Part shown: one piece after another, positions 1 to 5,661 of the stretch
How the letters are laid out: every line of letters begins with the position of its first letter
How positions within the stretch are numbered: the first letter of the stretch is position 1
NCBI GenBank assembly: GCA_015711895.1
Contig: MU158605.1
Coordinates: forward strand, 1 to 6,827
Direction: 5' to 3'
DNA: 6,827 bases
From: Candidatus Solincola tengchongensis
Lineage (GTDB): Bacteria; Actinomycetota; Geothermincolia; Geothermincolales; RBG-13-55-18
Notes under the pieces: generated by a model
What the model was told of the DNA's origin: nothing
Database searches by the model: none
What the model saw: only the letters and a program-made list of their open reading frames with translations
Made by a program: the position numbers and the translations under genes

Positions 1-108
1 CGGCCTCTCTTCCTCCGTTTCCTCCCCCAAGGGGCGCATATCGAGATAGTGCTTCCCGGTGGCGAACCGGCCCTCATGCACGGTCGATGCGGGTCGGGTG
101 AACGACAT
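1..108 (-). CDS. Possible N-terminal fragment of a divergent gene, product unknown
   Basis: Reading the minus strand from an ATG at 108 gives 36 codons with no stop up to the window edge, so a gene could begin here and continue to the left. The translation starts MSFTRPASTVHEGRF and contains a GKHYLDMRPLGEE stretch. Most codons end in G or C, as in the confident genes nearby. A CGGAG lies only two bases before the ATG, which is tight for a ribosome site, and the frame also stays open upstream of the ATG. I do not recognise the product. Against it: GC-rich DNA often stays open by chance, and 36 codons is too little to judge. If real, it is transcribed divergently from the FAD oxidoreductase. 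Confidence 0.3.
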   Translation of the reverse strand, partial: MSFTRPASTVHEGRFATGKHYLDMRPLGEETEEERP

Positions 109-152
109 TTCTCCGAGCGGAAGCGGAGAGGAGGGATCCGACACGTCCGGTT

Positions 153-181
153 TTGCGCCCCGCGGCATCCTGCCTTATCAT
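153..181 (+). promoter_or_regulatory. Candidate sigma-A-type promoter for the FAD oxidoreductase
   Basis: A TATCAT at 176-181 matches five of six bases of the TATAAT -10 box. A weaker TTGCGC at 153-158 stands 17 bp upstream in the -35 position. This would place transcription start near 188, about 90 bases before the GTG at 280. On the minus strand an overlapping GATAAT (185-180) could serve the possible leftward gene. This short A/T patch is the only one in the gap. The assignment rests on motif matching alone. Confidence 0.35.
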
Positions 182-279
182 TATCCTCGCCGGTCGGCTG
201 TGCTACCTTTTGGAGGAAACACTTTCCAGGGTTCCGTGAGAACCGGATAGGCGGGACGCCGAATGGTGGGAGGTGAGCC

Positions 280-1923
280 GTGATCTCCGAGGAGGCCTAC
301 CAAGAACTGGAAGACATCGTCGGGCCGGAGAACGTGTCCCGGGAACCCGCGGTGCTCGACGGTTACGCCTGGCAGCCGTTCCTAAACGACGACCCCGAGT
401 TGTGGATAAGGAGACCGGTGGCGGCGGTCCTTCCCGGGAGCGCCGAGGAGGTCCAGGAAGTGGTGAGGGCCTGCAACCGCCACGGCCTGAAGTTCAAAGC
501 CCTGTCCACGGGATGGGGCGCCGTCGGCGGGCCGAGCACCGAGGGCGTGGTCCAGGTGGACCTGCGGCGCATGGACCGCATACTGGAGATCGACGAGAAG
601 AACATGTACGCGGTGATCGAACCCTACGTCTGCGGGGCCCAACTGCAGGCGGAGGCCATGAAGCGGGGCCTGAACACGCACATCATCGGCGCCGGCCCCT
701 CCTGCTCTCCCTTGGCCAGCGCCACTTCCATGAGCGGGGTGGGGCACGACTGCATCTACATGAGCTACAGCGCCCGCAACGTTCTGGGGGTGGAATGGGT
801 GCTTCCCGACGGGGAGATCCTGAGGCTGGGAACTCCGGGCTCCGGCCTGGGATGGTTCTCGGGAGATGGGCCCGGCCCCTCCCTGCGCGGCGTCATGCGC
901 GGGGCCTTGGGAGCCCTATCCGGTTTGGGAATATTTACCAAGTGTGCCGTGAAGCTCTACAACTGGCCAGGCCCGCAGCGCATGGAGGCGGAGGGCCTGG
1001 TCCTCGATTCCCAGGTGGAAGTCCCTCCCAACCTCCGTTTCTTCCTCCTGGTCTTTCCCGGACCGAGGGAGTTCGCCGACGCGCTCTACGAGATAGGGGA
1101 GTCGGAGATCGGGTACGCCGCGGTGCGCATAGCCACCGTGGCCTACGTGGCCCTGATGATGCCCCATTCGGGGTTCAAACTGCTGGAGACCAAGGCCCTC
1201 AGGCCCTTCCTCACCCGGACCCTCAAGTATCCCCTCACCTTCGTGCTCGCCGGCCATTCCCTGGAGGAGACGGAATTCCAGGAGGCGGTGCTCAAGGAGA
1301 TCGTGGAGCGCCATCGCGGCATACTCCTGGACTTCCGCCGCCTGCAGCCCCCGGGGCTGCGCCTGCCACTCAACCTCCTCCGGGTGAGCATCATACCCCT
1401 GGCCTTCCGCCCCGGTGGTATCTTCGGGACCTGCCTGGACGGAAACGAGGCCCTGGATACCCAGATGAAGTGGGTGGACGTCATCTCCGAGGCCAAGAAG
1501 GAGTTCATCGAGAAAGGGGCCATCATGGACGACGAGGGGGACAACCCCTACTTCGTGCCCTACGAGAACAACACCTGGGCGCACTGCGAGATAACCTATG
1601 CCTACCGCGTGGACAACCCGGTGAGCCTGGAGAACCTGAACCCCATCGAGTTCACCTCCACCCTCAACGCCATCGAGCAGTGCATGACCCCCCTCTCCGT
1701 CTTCATACCCCCGGTGCGCAAGGTGATGAGTCCCCTGGCCGGGCACTTCAACCGCTGGCAGAGGAGGATATCCGAGGCCCTCGACCCCAAGTGTGCGGCG
1801 GACACCGGCTTCTACACCGAGGAGAAGGACTTCGCCTACCAGCGCATAGACGAGGCGAAGAAGGAGAGGTTGCGCCGCCTGCAGGAAAAACTCACTTGGA
1901 CGGAGGACGGGCCGCCCGCTTGA
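280..1923 (+). CDS. FAD-linked oxidoreductase (PCMH/VAO-type FAD-binding domain)
   Basis: A 547-residue flavin enzyme probably oxidising a small organic substrate in the cytoplasm; the substrate cannot be told from sequence. The N-terminal half has the PCMH-type FAD-binding fold (FAD_binding_4), about residues 43-228: RPVAAVLPGSAEEVQEVVRA begins it, followed by STGWGAVGG (76-84), which fits the pyrophosphate-binding loop, and GPGPSLRGVMRGALGALSG (197-215), a stretch typical of GlcD, vanillyl-alcohol oxidase and related enzymes. The remaining 320 residues form the substrate cap, which I cannot assign to a subfamily. The GHxGDGN metal-site motif of GlcD and D-lactate dehydrogenases is not visible, so those activities are less likely. 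No signal peptide or membrane segment is seen. The GTG start is chosen for an excellent GGGAGGTGA at 268-276. No downstream partner gene such as an Fe-S subunit is present, so it looks monocistronic here. Confidence 0.9.
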   Translation: MISEEAYQELEDIVGPENVSREPAVLDGYAWQPFLNDDPELWIRRPVAAVLPGSAEEVQEVVRACNRHGLKFKALSTGWGAVGGPSTEGVVQVDLRRMDRILEIDEKNMYAVIEPYVCGAQLQAEAMKRGLNTHIIGAGPSCSPLASATSMSGVGHDCIYMSYSARNVLGVEWVLPDGEILRLGTPGSGLGWFSGDGPGPSLRGVMRGALGALSGLGIFTKCAVKLYNWPGPQRMEAEGLVLDSQVEVPPNLRFFLLVFPGPREFADALYEIGESEIGYAAVRIATVAYVALMMPHSGFKLLETKALRPFLTRTLKYPLTFVLAGHSLEETEFQEAVLKEIVERHRGILLDFRRLQPPGLRLPLNLLRVSIIPLAFRPGGIFGTCLDGNEALDTQMKWVDVISEAKKEFIEKGAIMDDEGDNPYFVPYENNTWAHCEITYAYRVDNPVSLENLNPIEFTSTLNAIEQCMTPLSVFIPPVRKVMSPLAGHFNRWQRRISEALDPKCAADTGFYTEEKDFAYQRIDEAKKERLRRLQEKLTWTEDGPPA

Positions 1924-1931
1924 GGCGGCCC
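1909..1931 (+). terminator. GC-rich hairpin over the oxidoreductase stop codon
   Basis: GGGCCGCC (1909-1916) and GGCGGCCC (1924-1931) form a perfect 8-bp stem with a 7-base loop that contains the TGA stop. No T-run follows (the next bases are CCCTCTCC), so it lacks the U-tract of a classical intrinsic terminator. It may still slow polymerase or protect the 3' end. It could also be chance in GC-rich DNA. Confidence 0.3.
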
Positions 1932-2308
1932 CCTCTCCGAGAAGACACAAGGTCCCGCCACGGGAACCGGGGGGCCGGGGGCGGGGCCACCTCCATGGAA
2001 GAGCTGCCCTGGCCCTGAAACCGCCCACCGTCAACCGGCCGGACAACCAAGCTCGTGTTTTCCCTGGCTTGCGAACCAAGAGCCATCCGCTCGCAGAAGG
2101 ACGGAGCGGGCTTTATGCATGCCTCTTGGCGATCGCGGGCAGGTCATATCGGTTGTCCTTTACCCTGGAGGTTGAAAAGGACTTCACCCCTTCCCTTGTC
2201 GCAGGATTCTCTCCTCCGATTGGTATAACAACTGTAAATTAGAGTTGTAATTTTATTTGATTGATATAGAATGTTAGTAGAGTTCAGATTTTCATTTATT
2301 GTAAAGAG
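1924..2308. other. Intergenic gap ending in an AT-rich island
   Basis: No coding sequence is supported here. The first ~280 bases are GC-rich and featureless apart from the hairpin over the preceding stop. From about 2215 to 2308 the composition switches abruptly to A/T-rich, the strongest such shift in the window. The island carries the candidate promoter described separately and an inverted repeat ACAACT (2228-2233)/AGTTGT (2243-2248) that overlaps its -35 box. Confidence 0.6.
2245..2272 (+). promoter_or_regulatory. Candidate promoter for the FtsB/DivIC-like gene
   Basis: TTGTAA (2245-2250, four of six matches to TTGACA) and TAGAAT (2267-2272, five of six matches to TATAAT) are separated by 16 bp inside an A/T-rich stretch. 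Transcription would start near 2279, leaving a 5' leader of about 30-45 bases before the possible starts at 2309 and 2324. The 6-bp inverted repeat ACAACT/AGTTGT overlaps the -35 box and could be an operator, but 6-bp arms are short. Confidence 0.45.
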
Positions 2309-2323
2309 ATGAGAAGGAGAGAG

Positions 2324-3160
2324 ATGGTCGGGGGAGAGACAACCCGGAGGGAGAGCGCCATCCGGCCTTCCCGGCGGCGTGACGGCGAGGTCCGCGAGGG
2401 GAGGGACCTGCGGGAGAAACGACTGCCCCGCATGGCCGCCGGATACGTGGAGCGGACGACTTCCGGCACACGTAGAGAAAAGTCCTCTTATGCAGGGGAG
2501 GAAGGCCCGGGGAGGAGACGAGGGGAGGCGGCCCTCCATCCCTTGATGGTTCTGCTCCTACGCCGATTAAGCTCCAGGACGCCGCCACGGAAGAGGGAGG
2601 CAACCCCCCCTGCCGTCGGACACGTGTCCGCGCGCCACGTTTCATCGGGAAAGCCCTTGCGAAGGGATGGGGAGAAAAGCTCCGGTGCCGTGAGGAGAGA
2701 GATGCGGAGCGGGGCAAGACGCGACCTGGCGGTGGTGAGGGGAGGGAAGGCTGTGGGCCCTGAGAGCGGCGGGGAAAGAAAGGCCCATGGCGCCCGCAGG
2801 GAAGGGAGGGGCCGTCGCACAAGGAGACGGCGCGCGGTAGCCCTTGTCGGGCTCATCCTGGCCCTGGCCCTGGCGTCCGCCGTTCTCTATCGCCCCGTAG
2901 TCCGGTACCTGGAGAGCAGGAGGGAGCTGGCCAGCACCGAGGCCCGGCTGGCCGAGGAGCGGGCTCTCACCCGCGAGCTCGAGGAGCGTCGGGACTTCGC
3001 CTCCAGCGAGCGCTACGTGGAGGGAGAGGCCCGACGCATGGGATACGTCAAGCCCGGCGAGATACCCCTCGTGGTCCTCGACGATAAGGAGGGGGCCGTG
3101 GAGGGCGAGGTGGGCATCGAAGAAGAGGGAGATAAAGGGAACCAGGCCGCTTCGCCTTGA
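2324..3160 (+). CDS. FtsB/DivIC-family septum formation initiator-like protein with long basic N-terminus
   Basis: The C-terminal ~110 residues look like FtsB/DivIC, the bitopic protein that bridges the FtsQ and FtsL components of the divisome. Counting from the upstream ATG at 2309, an Arg cluster (169-175) precedes one membrane helix (about 176-194), then a charged coiled coil (about 200-230), then the family signature YVEGEARRMGYVKPGEIPL (236-254) and an acidic tail. About 165 basic, low-complexity residues, probably disordered and cytoplasmic, come first. This is long for a family often near 100-200 residues. Start choice is uncertain. ATG 2324 has AAGGAG four bases upstream and is preferred; ATG 2309 has no good ribosome site; ATG 2702, after GAGGAGAGAG, would give a conventional 152-residue protein. 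The promoter at 2245-2272 favours an upstream start. The gene stands alone, without the eno neighbour often seen in actinobacteria, so it may be a paralogue rather than the principal FtsB. Confidence 0.75.
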   Translation: MVGGETTRRESAIRPSRRRDGEVREGRDLREKRLPRMAAGYVERTTSGTRREKSSYAGEEGPGRRRGEAALHPLMVLLLRRLSSRTPPRKREATPPAVGHVSARHVSSGKPLRRDGEKSSGAVRREMRSGARRDLAVVRGGKAVGPESGGERKAHGARREGRGRRTRRRRAVALVGLILALALASAVLYRPVVRYLESRRELASTEARLAEERALTRELEERRDFASSERYVEGEARRMGYVKPGEIPLVVLDDKEGAVEGEVGIEEEGDKGNQAASP

Positions 3161-3528
3161 GCCGGGAAGAGAGCCGCACGACATCACATTACCCTGACCG
3201 TGAAGGTTTAGGGCCCTCGTTCCTCCAATCCCCCAACAACGCCCCTCCAGTCCTTTTTCGATTTATGAAATGCGTTGCAGGCGGTCGTGGATGTCATCGG
3301 CGCGCCGGATTGCAGGGAGTTAGCGGATGACCGGATCATTGCCCGTTCGGAGGTGGGCCATTACCGGTATTTTCCGAAGGGCTCCTTTTGACACTTGGGG
3401 TAGAGTTCGCCCGGGCGGCTTTTGGAGCACACGCGTCATGCAGGGGAGTGTGTGCTGTTTCGTCCAGGCCATCCTTGTAGCCTGATATAACCCCGGGTCT
3501 TCCGGCAGCTCGCATCCCTTCCCGTGGT
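3161..3528. other. Convergent intergenic region, no gene seen
   Basis: This gap lies between the stops of the FtsB-like gene (plus) and the DUF5667 gene (minus). I see no credible coding frame. It holds a 10-bp palindrome CGCCCGGGCG at 3408-3417 and a perfect 7-bp inverted repeat at 3426-3456. A TTGACA at 3388-3393 has no -10 box at a suitable distance. Neither gene has a classical terminator with a T-run here. Confidence 0.5.
3426..3456 (+). terminator. Inverted repeat, possible weak terminator in the convergent gap
   Basis: AGCACAC (3426-3432) and GTGTGCT (3450-3456) are perfectly complementary around a 17-base loop, followed by GTTTCG. The large loop and short T-run make it a poor intrinsic terminator, and it lies 265 bp beyond the FtsB-like stop. 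It could equally serve transcripts from the minus strand, where CCAAAAG follows the stem. Confidence 0.25.
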
Positions 3529-4509
3529 TCACATCCCGACGTGCCTCCCGGGGAACGGTCCGTGAGTGCTTTCCTGGTCTCCTTCCTCCACGCCGGTGGG
3601 TCCGCATCCTAACCTATTCCCCGTGTCGCCGGACATGGTGCCTTCCGCTTCCTGAGGCGAAGCGTCAACACGGTCCGGTTCGCCTTCGGGTACGGTGGGG
3701 TGATTGGACCAAGAACAACCGGAATCGGGATACTCCGTGCATCCACCCGGGCTGGAAGGGTATTCCTGCCGCTGTGGGTAACCTGTGCCTCCTCCCCCTG
3801 GTCCTCCGGGCTCGCCCTCCTGCTCCCTGGATCCACCTCCTCCCTCCATGCCGCAGCGGGCACGCGCGCGCATCATCCTCCCGTGGCATTCCATGTAGGC
3901 CTCCTCGAGGAAGGGCAGGATCTCATCCGGGGCTCCGGCGGCGAGCGTCTCCTCCATGAACCTTAACTGTTCGCTCAAGGTGCTCTCGAACCGGAGGGAA
4001 AGGGAACGGGATTCGGCCTCGGGAATGGATTCCAGTAGGGAATCCGCCCGGGAGAGGTTGCGGCGGTACTCCTTGAGCCAGCGTTCCCAGTCGCGGGGAC
4101 CGCCGCCGCGCAGCATCTCCTGCAGCTCTCGCATCCGCCGTTGGCAATATTCCATCTCCAAGCCGGCGTCCGAGGAGGGAGAGGGGGTAAAAGCCAGACG
4201 GGCCCTCTCGAAGAATATCTTGCTCCCGTAGAGCGGGGATCCCGGGAGGGCCCCAGCGGATGCCGCGTACAGGCCGGAGGTGCCCACGGTCATCACCAGG
4301 AGGGTGAACACGGGTATGAGCACGGCACGGCGCAGGCGGGCCGGATGGCGGAGATATCTCCTCTCCTTCGCCGCTTCGCCGGCCGTGGTGGCGCGGGCCA
4401 CGATCCTCTGCAGCCCGAAGTCGCGCAGGGGCTGTGGAGCGCGAGGAGTTTGCGTGCCGCGCAGGAACTCCTCGGCCGCCCTCGCTCTCTCCCTCCTCCT
4501 TTCGAACAT
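3529..4509 (-). CDS. DUF5667 membrane protein, probable anti-sigma partner of the adjacent sigma factor
   Basis: A 326-residue one-pass membrane protein. Residues 1-61 are basic and probably cytoplasmic, and one helix follows at about 62-82 (AVLIPVFTLLVMTVGTSGLY). The DUF5667 signature ALPGSPLYGSKIFFERARL (87-105) lies just outside the membrane and leads into a helical region (about 112-218). A Gly/Pro-rich low-complexity tail runs from about 222 to the end. Cysteines are at 122, 208, 219, 257, 265 and 302, so most lie in or near the tail. In actinobacteria DUF5667 proteins are often encoded after ECF sigma genes, which suggests an anti-sigma or signal-relay role; here too the sigma gene lies 167 bp upstream on the same strand. 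That role is inferred, because no ZAS zinc motif (HxxxCxxC) is visible in the N-terminus. ATG 4509 is the only start codon after the preceding in-frame stop and follows GAGAGGAAGG. Confidence 0.86.
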   Translation of the reverse strand: MFERRRERARAAEEFLRGTQTPRAPQPLRDFGLQRIVARATTAGEAAKERRYLRHPARLRRAVLIPVFTLLVMTVGTSGLYAASAGALPGSPLYGSKIFFERARLAFTPSPSSDAGLEMEYCQRRMRELQEMLRGGGPRDWERWLKEYRRNLSRADSLLESIPEAESRSLSLRFESTLSEQLRFMEETLAAGAPDEILPFLEEAYMECHGRMMRARARCGMEGGGGSREQEGEPGGPGGGGTGYPQRQEYPSSPGGCTEYPDSGCSWSNHPTVPEGEPDRVDASPQEAEGTMSGDTGNRLGCGPTGVEEGDQESTHGPFPGRHVGM

Positions 4510-4537
4510 GGGCCCTTCCTCTCCCCTTTGGTTCGCC

Positions 4538-4680
4538 TCATCGAGGGTGGGCCGGGCTTCCGGACCGCCCTCTCTTACCGGACGCCGCGGGCGGCGTCGG
4601 GTGCACGGCGTTGGGACATAAGCTCCTTTCCGCCGTCATCTCCTTTCCGCCGTCATCTCCGTTCTCGTTCCCGCCTTCAT
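4538..4680 (-). other. Sigma/DUF5667 intergenic leader with short overlapping reading frames
   Basis: The sigma stop TGA (4679-4677) overlaps an ATG (4680-4678) that opens a 14-codon frame, MKAGTRTEMTAERR. Its own TGA (4638-4636) overlaps another ATG (4639-4637) that opens a 33-codon frame ending at 4538. That stop in turn overlaps an ATG at 4541. The chain of ATGA junctions could carry ribosomes towards the DUF5667 start. The peptides have no recognisable features and may not be made. Confidence 0.25.
4624..4657. repeat. Perfect 17-bp tandem duplication
   Basis: The plus-strand unit TCCTTTCCGCCGTCATC occurs at 4624-4640 and again, without a gap, at 4641-4657; the next three bases (TCC) continue the pattern. 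It lies between the sigma gene and the DUF5667 gene. On the transcribed strand each unit includes GATGA and GGA, so every copy adds an ATGA and a Shine-Dalgarno-like GGAG. Seventeen is not a multiple of three, so a change in copy number would shift any frame read through it. Confidence 0.9.
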
Positions 4681-5222
4681 TCTCCCCATCCCCGCCGCAC
4701 CAGAACGTCGCCCAGCTTGCGCAGGGCGCGGTGCTGGATGGCATTGACTGCACCCTCGCTCTTACCCAGGGCGGAGGCGACCTCGGCGTTGTTCATCCCG
4801 GTGAAGTACTTCATGATCACCACCTGCCTCTGCGTGGGGGGCAGTTCCCGCAGCGCCTCGCGCACCGCCCGCCGCCTCTCCTCCTCCTCGAGGTCTTCCC
4901 CGGGTGGAGTTTCTTCGTGACCCTCCATCTCCCGGGCCTTTTTAGCCTCCCGCCTTGCCGACCTCCTCAGGTGGTCCACCAGCAGGTTGCGGGCTATGCG
5001 GAAGACCCAGGCCCGGAAGGGCGCCTTTCCGGGGTCGTACTTCCCGATGTGCACCAGGCACCTCAGGAAGACCTCCTCGGTGAGGTCCTCCGCCTCTGCG
5101 CCCGAGGAGAGGTTCCAGAAGAAGTACCCGTAAAGCGGGTCCAGGAGCGTGCGGTAAATGGCCCCAAAGGCCTCCAGGTCTCCCTCCGCCGTCCTGCGTG
5201 CCAGCTCTTCCAGGGACTCCAA
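4677..5222 (-). CDS. ECF-family RNA polymerase sigma factor (sigma-70 type)
   Basis: A 181-residue sigma factor that would direct RNA polymerase core to a small set of promoters. Sigma region 2 spans about residues 18-90: AEDLTEEVFLRCL (43-55) and PFRAWVFRIARNLLVDHLRR (68-87) fit the core-binding and -10-recognition helices. An acidic linker (98-116) follows. Region 4 is at about 120-175, with LRELPPTQRQVVIMKYF (124-140) and the helix-turn-helix NNAEVASALGKSEGAVNAIQ (144-163), which reads -35 boxes. Regions 1 and 3 are absent, as usual for ECF factors. The start is a TTG at 5222, placed after GGAGAAGGAAG; no in-frame ATG lies close upstream. The DUF5667 gene follows on the same strand and is its probable membrane antagonist. 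A near-consensus -10 box just upstream suggests basal housekeeping transcription. Confidence 0.95.
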   Translation of the reverse strand: MESLEELARRTAEGDLEAFGAIYRTLLDPLYGYFFWNLSSGAEAEDLTEEVFLRCLVHIGKYDPGKAPFRAWVFRIARNLLVDHLRRSARREAKKAREMEGHEETPPGEDLEEEERRRAVREALRELPPTQRQVVIMKYFTGMNNAEVASALGKSEGAVNAIQHRALRKLGDVLVRRGWGE

Positions 5223-5264
5223 GGGGTTCTTCCTTCTCCGTAAATGAATACGCCTTTCACGCGC

Positions 5265-5292
5265 ATTATATACGGTGAACGACTTCCGTCCC
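5265..5292 (-). promoter_or_regulatory. Candidate promoter for the sigma factor gene
   Basis: The minus strand carries a perfect TATAAT (5270-5265), about 43 bases before the TTG start. A GGGACG (5292-5287) lies 16 bp upstream and shares only three bases with TTGACA, so the -35 box is weak. Transcription would begin near 5258 with a leader of about 36 bases. The consensus -10 box points to the housekeeping sigma factor. Confidence 0.5.
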
Positions 5293-5548
5293 CTGATTCC
5301 CCTCTGCTCTGCAAGATCGACGAACGGCTCTCAGGGCGCATCCCCATCCCATGCTTGGGCGGTGACCGACGGCGCCAACGGATGGGAGGGGGCGAGGCCT
5401 TCCATCCCCGATAGCCGGTCCGGGTCATGCCCGGCGCCCCAGAGCCCCTTTTTCACCGACGTCAAGATGACGGTAGGCGCGACCTCTTTCCTCTTCACGA
5501 TAGGCGGATTCCGAAGGCGGGACCGCATGATACCCAGCGAGCTCAAGA

Positions 5549-5580
5549 GAACCTTCCTTCCTCATCAAGCCGGAAGGTTC
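5549..5580. promoter_or_regulatory. Perfect 9-bp inverted repeat upstream of the cysteine-rich gene
   Basis: GAACCTTCC (5549-5557) and GGAAGGTTC (5572-5580) are exact reverse complements with a 14-base spacer, ending 81 bases before the GTG at 5662. It could be an operator for a dimeric regulator or an RNA stem in the leader. No T-run follows, so it is not a terminator. Confidence 0.45.
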
Positions 5581-5661
5581 AAAGCTCTTGCGTAGTAACC
5601 GTACATCCGCGCCCCGGAGGGCGTATTAGGGATTGAGAGGCAGAGGAAAGGAGGTGAGGAA

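Larger units (their letters stand above)
5223..5661. other. Divergent regulatory gap between sigma and cysteine-rich protein genes
   Basis: No gene is supported in these 439 bases, but several small structures are present. A TATAAT for the sigma gene is at 5265-5270. A short hairpin CCGGG(TCATG)CCCGG is at 5420-5434. An imperfect dyad CGTCA(AGA)TGACG sits at 5460-5472. A 9-bp inverted repeat occupies 5549-5580, and a CGCCC(CGGA)GGGCG hairpin lies at 5610-5623. I find no clear promoter for the cysteine-rich gene, which would be expected if an alternative sigma factor transcribes it. Confidence 0.6.

Noticed and set aside
273..2018. A 581-codon open frame on the plus strand, longer than the FAD oxidoreductase and overlapping it
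   Set aside because: Its translation is Arg/Gly/Pro-rich with no family features, while the frame starting at 280 shows an intact FAD-binding domain. It is a GC-rich shadow frame.
916..2079. A 387-codon open frame on the minus strand across the oxidoreductase
   Set aside because: Antisense shadow: low-complexity translation, no domain, and the plus-strand gene explains the region.
3388..3393. A perfect TTGACA -35 hexamer
   Set aside because: No -10-like hexamer lies 15-19 bases downstream (the sequence there is CGCCCGGGCG), and no gene follows on the plus strand.
3320..3607. A 95-codon minus-strand frame in the convergent gap
   Set aside because: It overlaps the end of the DUF5667 gene in another frame, has no clear ribosome site, and its composition does not look protein-like.
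97..5283. A 10-base match GGTGAACGAC near 98-107 and 5274-5283
   Set aside because: One short match between two distant gaps in GC-rich DNA is expected by chance and has no flanking similarity.
5265..5605. Shared words CGGAAG and ACCGTA upstream of both the sigma gene and the cysteine-rich gene, as a common sigma-dependent promoter
   Set aside because: The distance between the words is 6 bases at one site and 21 at the other, so they do not form one consistent promoter motif.
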